Shown here: positions 46,148 through 54,698 of the stretch, one piece after another
Numbering within the stretch: position 1 is the stretch's first letter
Layout of the letters: each line of letters opens with the position of its first letter
Source: Lachnospiraceae oral taxon 107 str. F0167
GTDB taxonomy: Bacteria; Bacillota; Clostridia; Lachnospirales; Lachnospiraceae
Reading direction: 5' to 3'
NCBI GenBank assembly: GCA_000209465.1
Contig: GL890583.1
Location: forward strand, 665,606-729,605
Length of the DNA stretch: 64,000 nucleotides
Made by a program: the position numbers and the translations under genes
Notes under the pieces: model-generated
Database searches by the model: none
What the model saw: the letters and a program-made list of their open reading frames with translations, nothing else
Told to the model about the DNA's origin: nothing

Positions 46148-47776
46148 TTATGCGTTAAATGTACTTCCGCCTATAAATTCTCTAAGAATAGAATTTGAAG
46201 GTACATTATCACTTGGTATTCCAAGGAAATAATCGAGGAATTTTAAAAGTCTCTTAGCCTCGAGATATTCCTTGCTGTCTTTTTTCACACTGAATAAGAC
46301 CGGCTCAACATATTGTTTTAAAACCGCTATCTCATAATTGAGTGCCGAGTTAAATGTGGCATCTGCGCTGCTTTGATACGGGAAAATATTTCTTCCCTCT
46401 CCCCTTCTTACAGAATCCCACATAGCCAAAGTCTTTGTAGGTGAGATACCTCTTTTCCTGACATCTCTTATCATTCTTCTAAGTAATCTGCCGTCAGTAG
46501 TGGATATACGATTGTGCTCGTCAATATTTAACTGAGTCAGTGCGCTTATATAGATTTTATATCTGCAATCCTGTGGCAACCTATAAGAAAGTTCATCATT
46601 TAAACAATGTATACCTTCAATCACGAGAATATCCTCTTCACCAAGTTTTAAAAAGTCACCATTATACTCTCTTTGTCCTATTTTAAAATTAAACTTCGGC
46701 AATTCCACGCTCTCTCCGTTTAAAAGAGCCAGCATATCCTCATTAAATTTATCTATATCCATTGCGCCGAGAGATTCAAAATCCAACTCTCCCTTTTCAT
46801 CCCTCGGGGTATCTTCTCTATTTTTAAAATAATTATCCACCTCCAAAGGATGAGGTTTTAAGCCATGTGCTCTAAGCTGTATACTGAGTCTGTGTGAAAA
46901 TGTGGTTTTACCTGATGATGAAGGACCTGCAATCATAACAAGCTTTATATTTCCTCTTTTTACGATATCATCTGCAATATCACCTATTTTCTTTTCCATA
47001 TATGCCTCTGAGATAAGTATCATCTCATTTGTCATACCGTTTGCAATCATCTCATTTAATGAGCCTACATTTGATACTCCCATATCCTCAGCATTCTTGC
47101 TGGCACTGTCAAGTTCGTTAAATATCTTTTCCTCAGGAGCAAACTCCTCCACTATATCAGGATTTTCCTTCTTTGGAATTACAATTACCAGCCCGTCCTT
47201 ATATCTTGTAAGTCTGAATTTATCAATATAGCCTGTTGAGTAAACCATATATCCGTAATTATAATCTATAAACTCTTCCAGCTTATAGATATTTACCCTT
47301 GAAACTCTTCTGAAACTGAAAAGTTTTTCCTTTTCATACATTCCGGCATCATGAAACATCTGTATAGCCGCATCTGTATGAACATTCATCTTCTCGATTC
47401 TGATATTTTCATCTACAAGCTCTCTCATTCTTTTATCTATTCTTTCAATATCAAAATCAGCGTTCATTCTTATAAAGAGTCCGTTTCCTGTAGAAAACTC
47501 CACAACAGGTCTTATACTGTCTCCATATATATCCTTTATGGATTTTAATAATATAAGAACCGCACTTCTCTCATAGGTCATTCTGCCTATAGCATCGCTT
47601 AAAGTAATAAACTCAAGTGTAACATCCTGCTTTAATGTCTTATGAAGTTCCTGTAACTTCCCGTTTACCTTTACCAGCAATGCTCTTTTTTTATGTTCCA
47701 TTACAATATCAAAATATTTTGTCTTATCGGCATACTCAAATATTTCATTATTTATATTTACCTTAAACTTTTTCAT
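46148..47776 (-). CDS. Nucleoside (uridine) kinase with ThrRS-like N-terminal domain
   Basis: 542 residues from the ATG at 47776 with AGGTG upstream. An N-terminal half resembling the TGS/second additional domain of threonyl-tRNA synthetase (with FHDAGMYEKEKLFSF, about 168) is fused to a C-terminal P-loop kinase: MIAGPSSSGKTTFSHRLSIQL (about 285-305), LEVDNYF and RMIRDVRKRG. This is the architecture of a Firmicute family annotated uridine kinase or nucleoside kinase. It is the last gene downstream of ilvE, 48 bases away. Confidence 0.9.
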   Translation of the reverse strand: MKKFKVNINNEIFEYADKTKYFDIVMEHKKRALLVKVNGKLQELHKTLKQDVTLEFITLSDAIGRMTYERSAVLILLKSIKDIYGDSIRPVVEFSTGNGLFIRMNADFDIERIDKRMRELVDENIRIEKMNVHTDAAIQMFHDAGMYEKEKLFSFRRVSRVNIYKLEEFIDYNYGYMVYSTGYIDKFRLTRYKDGLVIVIPKKENPDIVEEFAPEEKIFNELDSASKNAEDMGVSNVGSLNEMIANGMTNEMILISEAYMEKKIGDIADDIVKRGNIKLVMIAGPSSSGKTTFSHRLSIQLRAHGLKPHPLEVDNYFKNREDTPRDEKGELDFESLGAMDIDKFNEDMLALLNGESVELPKFNFKIGQREYNGDFLKLGEEDILVIEGIHCLNDELSYRLPQDCRYKIYISALTQLNIDEHNRISTTDGRLLRRMIRDVRKRGISPTKTLAMWDSVRRGEGRNIFPYQSSADATFNSALNYEIAVLKQYVEPVLFSVKKDSKEYLEAKRLLKFLDYFLGIPSDNVPSNSILREFIGGSTFNA

Positions 47777-47833
47777 TTCCATCACCTGCCTATCTAAAGA
47801 AAAGACTGAAATATCAGCCTTCTCCTGTAATTA

Positions 47834-48859
47834 TTATTTTATTTTTCTTATCCAACCGTCCGGTGCTTTAATCTCACCCATCTGTATTCCGGTAAGTGTA
47901 TCATAAAGTTTCTTTGTAATCTCACCCATACCTTCCATACCTGAAGGCAAACTTATAACTTCTTCGCCTCTGTATATTCTTCCCACAGGTGAAATAACCG
48001 CTGCGGTACCGCAAAGCCCCGCTTCTGCAAAATCCTTTATTTCATCAAAGGAGACCGCTCTTTCCTCGGTTTTTAATCCCAGATAATGCTCTGCCACATA
48101 AAGAAGTGATCTTCTTGTAATAGATGGCAGTATTGAACCCGACTTTGGTGTCACCACTGTTTTATCCTTTGTAACAAAGATAAAGTTGGCACCGCCCGTT
48201 TCCTCAACATAGGTTCTTGTAGCGGCATCCAAATACATATTTTCATCAAAACCTTTTCTATGAGCTTCCATAAGAGGATGGATGCTCATTGCATAGTTAA
48301 GTCCTGCCTTAATATGTCCGGTTCCTCTTGGTGCAGCTCTGTCAAAATCACTTACTGTTATAGTAATAGGTTTTGCCCCACCCTTAAAATAAGGTCCTAC
48401 AGGTGTTACAAATACTCTGAATTGATACTCCGCTGCTGGCTTAACTCCTATTACAGGAGATGAAGCAAACATATATGGTCTTATATAGAGTGTTGCCCCG
48501 GAACCAAATGGAGGCACCCAGTCTTCATTTGCAAGAACCACCTTATCCACAGCTTCAAGGAATCTTTCCTCAGGAAATGGCGGCATCTCAAGTCTACTTG
48601 CAGAATCAAACATTCTCTTAGCATTTAGATCAGGTCTGAATGTAACGATATCTCCCTGCTTTGTCCTATATGCCTTCAGTCCCTCAAAGACCTCCTGACA
48701 GTATTGCAATATACCTGCCGACTCGTTTATAGTAACATTTGAGTCGGTCGAAAGCTCTCCTTCATCCCATTTACCGTCTTTAAAATTACTGATATATCTG
48801 TAGTCCGTAATTCTATAGTTAAAACCGATATTACCCCAATCCAAATCCTTTGTTTCCAT
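47834..48859 (-). CDS. ilvE: Branched-chain-amino-acid aminotransferase
   Basis: A 341-residue PLP-dependent fold-type IV enzyme that interconverts Leu/Ile/Val and their keto acids. Family patterns seen: SAGILQYCQEVFEGLKAYR (about 47-65), RPDLNAKRM, IRPYMFASSPVIGV (about 126-139), the PLP Lys in GHIKAGLNYAMS (about 196-207), YVEETGGANFIFV and GLCGTAAVISPVG. AGGAGG lies eight bases before the ATG. It follows prfA by 15 bases, so it is cotranscribed with the release-factor genes, which is unusual for an amino-acid enzyme; CodY could act on it but no box was found. Confidence 0.95.
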   Translation of the reverse strand: METKDLDWGNIGFNYRITDYRYISNFKDGKWDEGELSTDSNVTINESAGILQYCQEVFEGLKAYRTKQGDIVTFRPDLNAKRMFDSASRLEMPPFPEERFLEAVDKVVLANEDWVPPFGSGATLYIRPYMFASSPVIGVKPAAEYQFRVFVTPVGPYFKGGAKPITITVSDFDRAAPRGTGHIKAGLNYAMSIHPLMEAHRKGFDENMYLDAATRTYVEETGGANFIFVTKDKTVVTPKSGSILPSITRRSLLYVAEHYLGLKTEERAVSFDEIKDFAEAGLCGTAAVISPVGRIYRGEEVISLPSGMEGMGEITKKLYDTLTGIQMGEIKAPDGWIRKIK

Positions 48860-48874
48860 GATTATTGCCTCCTG

Positions 48875-49942
48875 CTATTCATTAAGTTTGGCAAGTTTTG
48901 CCGCCTGATCGGCAGCAATACATCCATCTATAAGTTCCTGAATATCTCCATTCATTATCTTATCAAGCTTATATAAAGTAAGATTTATTCTATGATCCGT
49001 TACTCTTCCCTGTGGGAAATTATAAGTTCTGATTTTTTCAGATCTGTCACCTGTACCTATCTGGCTTCTTCTGTCGGCAGCCTCGGCACTTTGCTTTTTC
49101 TCAAGCTCTATTTCATAAAGCTTTGATCTTAGGAGTGCAAATGCCTTTTCCTTATTTTGCAGCTGACTCTTTTCAGTCTGTGAATAGATAACAATGCCCG
49201 TAGGATAATGAGTAAGACGAACTGCGGAATCGGTAGTATTTACACATTGTCCACCGTTTCCGCTGGCTCTCATAACATCTATTCTGACATCATTCATATC
49301 TATCTGAACATCCACTTCTTCCGCCTCAGGCATTACCGCAACAGAGGCTGTGGAAGTATGTATTCTTCCGCCTGATTCAGTCTCCGGCACTCTTTGTACT
49401 CTATGTACACCGGATTCATATTTAAGCTTTGAATAGGCACCTTTTCCGCTTACCATGGCCACAACTTCCTTGTAGCCTCCGATACCGTTTTCATTTACAT
49501 CAATCATCTCAACTTTCCAGTTTTGAGTTTCAGCATAATGAACATACATACGGTATAATTGCATAGCAAAAAGTGCCGCCTCATCTCCGCCTGCACCTGC
49601 TCTAATCTCAAGCATTATATTTTTTTCATCATTAGGATCTTTTGGCAAAAGTAAAATCTTAAGCTTTTCGGATAACTCCTCTTCAAGTCTTTTACCCTCT
49701 GCAAGCTCTTCCTTTGCCATTTCCTTCATCTCATCATCATTCATCTCAAGCATTTCAAGTGCATCTTCCTGCAACTGTTTTGCTTTTTTATATTCTCCAT
49801 ATGTTTCCACCAGCGGTGCCAGGTCGGATTGCTCTTTCATAAGCTTTCTGAATCTATTTTGATCATTCGCCACATCACCACCGGCAAGTTCTGCCATTAT
49901 TTCATCATAATGTATTACTATGTCTTCTAAATTATCAAACAT
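48875..49942 (-). CDS. prfA: Peptide chain release factor 1
   Basis: RF1 recognises UAA/UAG stop codons. 355 residues with the catalytic GGQ motif in [19 protein letters not shown] (about 230), the PxT-type anticodon-like recognition loop in the region of [10 protein letters not shown] (about 183-192), and the conserved [14 protein letters not shown] (about 107). It follows prmC, which methylates the Gln of GGQ. The release-factor gene and its modifying enzyme form the usual prfA-prmC pair, here in the order prmC-prfA. Confidence 0.97.
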   Translation of the reverse strand: MFDNLEDIVIHYDEIMAELAGGDVANDQNRFRKLMKEQSDLAPLVETYGEYKKAKQLQEDALEMLEMNDDEMKEMAKEELAEGKRLEEELSEKLKILLLPKDPNDEKNIMLEIRAGAGGDEAALFAMQLYRMYVHYAETQNWKVEMIDVNENGIGGYKEVVAMVSGKGAYSKLKYESGVHRVQRVPETESGGRIHTSTASVAVMPEAEEVDVQIDMNDVRIDVMRASGNGGQCVNTTDSAVRLTHYPTGIVIYSQTEKSQLQNKEKAFALLRSKLYEIELEKKQSAEAADRRSQIGTGDRSEKIRTYNFPQGRVTDHRINLTLYKLDKIMNGDIQELIDGCIAADQAAKLAKLNE

Positions 49943-49966
49943 CTCTTCCTCTTATGTTTTATTTTT

Positions 49967-50794
49967 CTATGTGTATACTATAGCTACTCTGTCTAAACCT
50001 GCTAAATCCTTCTTGATAATAACTTTCTTATCTTCAAAGAGATTTTTAATATCCGAAGCTTCATCATAACCTATTTCAAGTCCCAATATACCGCCCGGAG
50101 ATAAAAAATTCATAAAATTCTTTTCTATTATTTTATAAAACTTCATACCGTCAATATCTCCATCAAGTGCAAGTCTCGGTTCAAAATCCTTTACCTGTCT
50201 TTCAAGGCTGTCCACTATATGACTCTGTATATATGGAGGATTGGATACTATGATATCATATTTATTTTCGGATGTTAAGCTTGAAAACATATCGCTCTTT
50301 AAAAAATTGATATCGCATTCCAAAGCTTTGGCATTCTTTTTTGCTATTTTTAATGCCTCCTCAGATATATCAAGAGCATCAACTCTTTCAAACTTTCCAA
50401 GCTTTTTAAGTGCAATGGCTATCGCTCCGGAGCCTGTGCATACATCAAGGATCTTTTTATTTTTATCTCCGAGATTTAAGACCTCTTCCACCAATACCTC
50501 TGTATCAAATCTCGGTATAAGCACATTTTCATCCACATACAGCGGTAATCCGCAAAAATAAGCCTTATTTACGATATACTGCACAGGCATATTTGTAAGC
50601 CTTTTTTCTACATACTCTTTTAATGTTTCAAGCTTTGATATATCTTTTATGGTTTCGTATTTATACATTGTCCATTTGGAAAAATCAAGGTCAAATATCT
50701 CATATATAAGCAGCAATATATCGCTGGCAGCATCTTTAAAACCATTTTCTTCCAAAAGCTTTACATATTTATCAAAAGCTTCTATGTATTTCAT
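49967..50794 (-). CDS. prmC: Release factor glutamine methyltransferase PrmC
   Basis: 275 residues. SAM-dependent enzyme that methylates the Gln of the GGQ motif in release factors. The SAM-binding motif VCTGSGAIAIALKK (about 120-133) and the catalytic NPPY in IIVSNPPYI (about 183-191) are present; the N-terminal five-helix domain precedes them. It begins two bases after the DUF1385 gene and is followed by prfA. Confidence 0.95.
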   Translation of the reverse strand: MKYIEAFDKYVKLLEENGFKDAASDILLLIYEIFDLDFSKWTMYKYETIKDISKLETLKEYVEKRLTNMPVQYIVNKAYFCGLPLYVDENVLIPRFDTEVLVEEVLNLGDKNKKILDVCTGSGAIAIALKKLGKFERVDALDISEEALKIAKKNAKALECDINFLKSDMFSSLTSENKYDIIVSNPPYIQSHIVDSLERQVKDFEPRLALDGDIDGMKFYKIIEKNFMNFLSPGGILGLEIGYDEASDIKNLFEDKKVIIKKDLAGLDRVAIVYT

Positions 50795-50795
50795 T

Positions 50796-51722
50796 TTAGA
50801 AATTTTCCTCTAAATATGTTCTCCAGTCAAATACCCTCTCCACAGCAGTAATAGCCACTTCCACCATATCCGGAGTAGGTTCCTTTGTGGTAAGCCCCTG
50901 CATCCACAGTCCCGGCTTACTTAAAAGATTTACCAGCCAAAAATCACTTTTTCCGGCAATTCTTAAAAACTCATAACTTACTCCCGCTATAGCAGGTACC
51001 AGTACTATTCTTGAAACTGCTCTTAACCAGATGGTATCCACTCTTACAACCATAAAGAAAAGTATACTTATCATCATTACAATAATAATAAAGCTTGTAC
51101 CGCATCTTTTATGTTCTTTCGAGCTTTTCATTACATTTTCCACATTAAGCTCAAGCCCATGCTCAATACAATTGATACATTTATGCTCCGCTCCATGATA
51201 CATAAAAGTCCTTTTTATATCCTCCATACCGGAAATAAGCTTTATATATATAATAAATATAGCTATTCTGATTATTCCTTCAAAGATTGCAATTATATAA
51301 TGATTATTAATTTTCATCTTTATAATATTACTTAAAAGCATCGGCAAAACCATAAATATCGCAATAGAGGCTATTACCGAAATAAACATTGTAATACCCA
51401 TTATCACTTTATCAAGTCTGTCACCGAAGATTTTTATAAGTTTCTCTTCAAACTTTGACGGTTTTGAATCTTCATCATCCTCAAAAAAACTTGATGAGTA
51501 TGATAAGGTCTTCATTCCCAAAATAAGGGAATCTATAAATGAAAATATACCTCTAAAAAACGGAAGAGCAAAAATAGGAAACCTTGTTGTTAAGCTCTCA
51601 TATTTATCTTCCATAACTGCTATTGTTTTATCCGGCTTTCTTACTGCTGTAGAATATCTGTCACCGTTTTTCATCATGATGCCCTCTATTACAGCCTGAC
51701 CGCCTATACCTGAATATTTCAT
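50796..51722 (-). CDS. DUF1385 membrane protein (YqhQ-like)
   Basis: 308 residues with the family opening YSGIGGQAVIEGIMMKNGDRYSTAVR, an internal YHGAEHKCINCIEHG block with conserved His/Cys residues (about 174-188), and several membrane helices. DUF1385 genes are commonly upstream of prmC-prfA in Clostridia; function is unknown. A TATAAT overlaps the region 12 bases before the ATG, too close for a normal leader, so the promoter of this gene is unclear. Confidence 0.9.
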   Translation of the reverse strand: MKYSGIGGQAVIEGIMMKNGDRYSTAVRKPDKTIAVMEDKYESLTTRFPIFALPFFRGIFSFIDSLILGMKTLSYSSSFFEDDEDSKPSKFEEKLIKIFGDRLDKVIMGITMFISVIASIAIFMVLPMLLSNIIKMKINNHYIIAIFEGIIRIAIFIIYIKLISGMEDIKRTFMYHGAEHKCINCIEHGLELNVENVMKSSKEHKRCGTSFIIIVMMISILFFMVVRVDTIWLRAVSRIVLVPAIAGVSYEFLRIAGKSDFWLVNLLSKPGLWMQGLTTKEPTPDMVEVAITAVERVFDWRTYLEENF

Positions 51723-51745
51723 ACCTTCTCCATTATAATCTATTC

Positions 51746-51772
51746 AAAAAGAGTCAGACACCTGCCTGACTC
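51746..51772 (-). terminator. Terminator of rpmE
   Basis: GAGTCAG/CTGACTC stem at 51751-51772 with TTTTTG following on the minus strand, between rpmE and the DUF1385 gene. Confidence 0.85.
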
Positions 51773-51801
51773 CCCCTAATAAATAGTATCTCTTTATTTT
51801 A

Positions 51802-52008
51802 TTAATCAGCCTTAACACCGTATCTGCGGTTAAACTGTTCAATACGACCACGAGCCTGAGCTGATTTCTGCTGACCTGTATAGAAAGAATGGCACTTAGA
51901 ACAAATTTCTACGTGGATATCTTCCTTTGTTGAACCTGTTACAAATGTGTTTCCACAGTTGCAAGTTACTGTTGCCTGATAATAATTTGGATGTATTTCC
52001 TGTTTCAT
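51802..52008 (-). CDS. rpmE: 50S ribosomal protein L31 (zinc-binding type)
   Basis: A 68-residue protein of the large ribosomal subunit. Four cysteines are present in CNC (about 16-18), then CSKC (about 36-39), forming the zinc-ribbon of the Zn-containing L31 form, with the conserved [20 protein letters not shown] opening. GAGGTG precedes the ATG. It is transcribed from its own promoter. Confidence 0.96.
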   Translation of the reverse strand: MKQEIHPNYYQATVTCNCGNTFVTGSTKEDIHVEICSKCHSFYTGQQKSAQARGRIEQFNRRYGVKAD

Positions 52009-52069
52009 AATTCACCTCTTTAAAAAATTTAACGGTTACATAAAGTAGACTCGTTACAAAGTACATCTT

Positions 52070-52098
52070 AGAATAGCATAAATAAAAGCAAAATGCAA
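52070..52098 (-). promoter_or_regulatory. Promoter of rpmE
   Basis: Minus-strand TTGCAT at 52093-52098, 17-base spacer, TATTCT at 52070-52075. It is about 60 bases upstream of the rpmE start codon. Confidence 0.75.
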
Positions 52099-52225
52099 GA
52101 GTATAATTATTAAGCGATACGATAAAAGACAAAAACCTCCCAAAATCCATCAATATGTATTCTATCATTTATATCATGTTTTACTTCATTCTCGGAAGTT
52201 TTAGTTACATAATAATTTATCTATT

Positions 52226-52696
52226 TCATCTTCTTTTTCTAAATACATATGGATCTTTATAAATCCACCCTGCATCAGGTTCTTCCATATTATATATCAC
52301 ATCAATATTATGTTTTCTAAAGGTATAACCATTATCAACATAGAATGTGGTATTTGGATATTCTGACATATACCTGTATAGTATTTCCAATATTATAATT
52401 TCTTTTCCGATCATATCAGGAAAACGAAAGAAGGTCTCACGCTCCTTTGTTCTTGATCTTTTTGTAAAAATCTCCTTTATATCCACATAAGAATAAATTT
52501 GAATCATTGGTGTAGGATCTTTATCATCAAAAAAATCATATTCATTGTCTTTTTTAGACAAGATAATATCATAATCTTTTTTACCTATCATCACTCTTCT
52601 ATTGTAGTTCATAGCATCAAGTATTTTCAACATCCTTAAGCCAATAGAAGTCTTTTTGCCCTCAAATTTTTGTAGTATTCTTCCCTCACATATCAT
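52226..52696 (-). CDS. Uncharacterised 156-residue protein, paralogue of its neighbour
   Basis: No known family. It shares with the adjacent 152-residue protein a pattern near the C-terminus: G-[KR]-E-[IL]-I-I-L-E-[IF]-L-Y-R-Y (about 110-122), then a Tyr/Asp-rich stretch ending WIYKDPYVF versus WIYNSPDVL. Charged, no signal peptide or helices. The two genes are separated by 45 bases. The context (SUKH gene nearby) suggests immunity-type proteins. Confidence 0.7.
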   Translation of the reverse strand: MICEGRILQKFEGKKTSIGLRMLKILDAMNYNRRVMIGKKDYDIILSKKDNEYDFFDDKDPTPMIQIYSYVDIKEIFTKRSRTKERETFFRFPDMIGKEIIILEILYRYMSEYPNTTFYVDNGYTFRKHNIDVIYNMEEPDAGWIYKDPYVFRKRR

Positions 52697-52741
52697 ATAT
52701 ATATCTCCTAGTTTTATTCTGATTTCACAAAACCTTTACTT

Positions 52742-53200
52742 TTACAAAACATCCGGACTGTTGTATATCCAGTTTGAATCTTTATTACAGTATGCTTTTT
52801 CAATATCTTCTTTTGTATAAACATATCCTGACTCGTTTAAGAAAATATCATCCTGAAAGAGTTTAAAATATCTATATAAAAACTCAAGTATTATCAGTTC
52901 TCTTCCTTCAATATAATCAAATAAAATATGTGAATAATAATAGCAACTTTCTCTTTGTGAATAAAATTTATAAACTCTCTCTACATCCATCTCCACTAAG
53001 AATATTCTTACATACATGCTATAGACTCTTTTACCTATATTATTGTCTTTTTCCGGTATCCTTGTAATCAATCTATATTGTTCATTTGAATCATTGATCG
53101 AACATTGTGTATACCCTATCGACATTAAAATATTTATGACCTTTTCCATGTCCTTTTTATTAGCTATTACTTTTTTCCTTAATATACCCGTATCTAACAT
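52742..53200 (-). CDS. Uncharacterised 152-residue protein, paralogue of its neighbour
   Basis: Same family as the downstream 156-residue protein, judged from the shared GRELIILEFLYRY (about 107-119) and WIYNSPDVL at the C-terminus; the N-termini differ more. Not recognised from any named family. Tandem paralogues of this size beside a SUKH gene are typical of immunity-gene arrays. The start codon lies beside the end of the kptA remnant. Confidence 0.7.
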   Translation of the reverse strand: MLDTGILRKKVIANKKDMEKVINILMSIGYTQCSINDSNEQYRLITRIPEKDNNIGKRVYSMYVRIFLVEMDVERVYKFYSQRESCYYYSHILFDYIEGRELIILEFLYRYFKLFQDDIFLNESGYVYTKEDIEKAYCNKDSNWIYNSPDVL

Positions 53201-53202
53201 TA

Positions 53203-53355
53203 TTTAAAAAAACTCCAACTCCCTTCAATGTTTAATGCACTTAACATCTGTCATATATTCGCCCAACATTCTTTATCCATTTCCAGATCATACTCCCATG
53301 GTGCATGATGAAGTGAGTATGAAACCTCTTTGCTTAATTCTTCATAATTCATCAT
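53203..53355 (-). pseudogene. kptA: Remnant of RNA 2'-phosphotransferase (kptA/tpt1)
   Basis: Only the first 45 or so codons survive. The translation MMNYEELSKEVSYSLHHAPW followed by EYDLEMDKECWANI matches the N-terminus of KptA/Tpt1, where the family reads roughly LSKxxSYxLRHAPxEYxLELDExGW. A TGA interrupts at 53251-53253 in the place of a Glu codon, after which QMLSALNIE continues the family pattern in frame. The rest of the gene is absent, replaced by the paralogue gene. The conserved Arg of the R-H pair is also changed to His, so the gene is dead. Confidence 0.7.
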
Positions 53356-53767
53356 ATTCCCCTTCCTCTATCATCTCATCTATAGCTTCTCTAAACCAAT
53401 CCCAAAAGCTGTTATACTCCCTTCTCTGTTCCCATCCTGCACTTGCAAAATCATGATTTTTTTGTACTTTCACATCTTTTTCAATATCAAAACACACTAT
53501 ATCATCATTATCGCCTCTTCTTGCAAATGGAAACAACTTTCTCTCGGGATATCTTTCTTGTAATCCTTTTATTCTCCACTCGGTTTGATCATAATCCATC
53601 AAATACCAAAAATCAAAATCCAGAAATTCCAAATGAGCAACTTTCAAAAATTCTTTAGGATATTCACACTCCTTATATATACTGCTTACATCAAATAATC
53701 TTAAATACGCACTCCTCCCTGATTTAAATATACAAAATAAATAGTGATATACCACATATAAATACAT
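53342..53767 (-). CDS. SUKH (SMI1/KNR4) family protein, start codon unclear
   Basis: About 120 residues of clear SUKH-like sequence: YPKEFLKVAHLEFLDFDFWYLM, then GLQERYPERKLFPFARRGDNDD and a C-terminal WDWFREAIDEMIEEGEYDE, matching SMI1/KNR4-type immunity proteins. The only upstream in-frame ATG (53767) has no ribosome binding site and gives a hydrophobic, non-homologous start. GGGAGGAG lies nine bases before a TTA codon at 53702-53704, exactly where the family should begin, so the original ATG/TTG may have mutated. Its end overlaps the kptA remnant. Confidence 0.7.
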   Translation of the reverse strand: MYLYVVYHYLFCIFKSGRSAYLRLFDVSSIYKECEYPKEFLKVAHLEFLDFDFWYLMDYDQTEWRIKGLQERYPERKLFPFARRGDNDDIVCFDIEKDVKVQKNHDFASAGWEQRREYNSFWDWFREAIDEMIEEGEYDEL

Positions 53768-53819
53768 AGTTCACTATTAAATATGGCGCAACACAGAATC
53801 CTCCATGCTACGCCTATTT

Positions 53820-54680
53820 CTATTCTTCTCTGCTTCTATAAAAATTACCCAAAAGCTGCTGTGTTTTAATAAGATTTATAAATGCCGATTTGTCTATTTC
53901 CTTGATGGCACTGACTACCTTGTCGGCTTCGGCACTTGAAACTATTGAATAGACAAGAGTTCTGTCGCTGTGATTATAATACCCTTCAGCCTTCCATGTA
54001 GTGGCACCGTGATTACTTATATTTGAAATCATATCACAAACATCATTCGGATGATCTGTAACTATAAAAAGTGTAATTTGTTGATACTTTCTGTACAGTA
54101 TTCTTATCACAGTAGTACTTACATACTGAAAAATAATTGAATATAATGCTCTATCCCATCCGAACAAAAAACCGGCGATAAGAATAACCACTGCATTTCC
54201 TGCGAGAATTATGTTAAAAGCATCAACCCCCTTTTTCTCTGAAAGGAAGATAGAAATAAAATCAGTTCCGCCTGTAGTTGCATTCATCAAAAGACATATA
54301 CTGATAACCGTTCCGTTTATCATCCCTCCAAATATAGATATCAGCAATATATCCTCAGTAACCACATATCCCGGAATAATATCTACCATAAATCCTGCGA
54401 AAAAAATAACCCAGCATGAAAATAATGTAAATTTCTTGCCGATAAATTTGAAGCCTATGTATATAGGTACGAAATTCAATATAAGATTTACCAATGTATA
54501 TGGTAACTTCACATTAAAAAACACATCTGCCGATCTGGTGATAAGCAAAGTAATTCCATTTGCACCTCCCGGAAATAAATCTCCGGTTTTTACAAAGGTC
54601 TTTATATTTACGGCCATCAAAACAGCCGCCAATGTAATAACAATAAATCTTTTTATATCCCTTTTTATATTTTCGTCCAT
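53820..54680 (-). CDS. YitT family membrane protein (DUF161-DUF2179)
   Basis: 286 residues: five to six N-terminal helices (DUF161; KTGDLFPGGANGITLL and a later GGMINGTVIS pattern) and a C-terminal cytosolic DUF2179 domain (about 205-286, FIVTDHPNDVCDMI, HGATTW, EGYYNHSDRTLVYSIVS). YitT-family proteins are widespread in Firmicutes without an established substrate. It starts 18 bases after the last gene of the oligopeptide transporter, in the same direction, and may share its transcript. Confidence 0.9.
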   Translation of the reverse strand: MDENIKRDIKRFIVITLAAVLMAVNIKTFVKTGDLFPGGANGITLLITRSADVFFNVKLPYTLVNLILNFVPIYIGFKFIGKKFTLFSCWVIFFAGFMVDIIPGYVVTEDILLISIFGGMINGTVISICLLMNATTGGTDFISIFLSEKKGVDAFNIILAGNAVVILIAGFLFGWDRALYSIIFQYVSTTVIRILYRKYQQITLFIVTDHPNDVCDMISNISNHGATTWKAEGYYNHSDRTLVYSIVSSAEADKVVSAIKEIDKSAFINLIKTQQLLGNFYRSREE

Positions 54681-54698
54681 TAAACTATCTCACAAAAT

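Noticed and set aside
51734..51739. TATAAT just upstream of the DUF1385 gene
   Set aside because: It lies about 12 bases before the ATG with no -35 at 16-18 bases; transcription would begin at the ribosome binding site itself.
52130..52210. Long-range stem AAAACTTCC/GGGAGGTTTT near the end of the 156-residue paralogue gene
   Set aside because: Nine pairs around a loop of about 55 bases is weak; it could be a terminator but I cannot support it.
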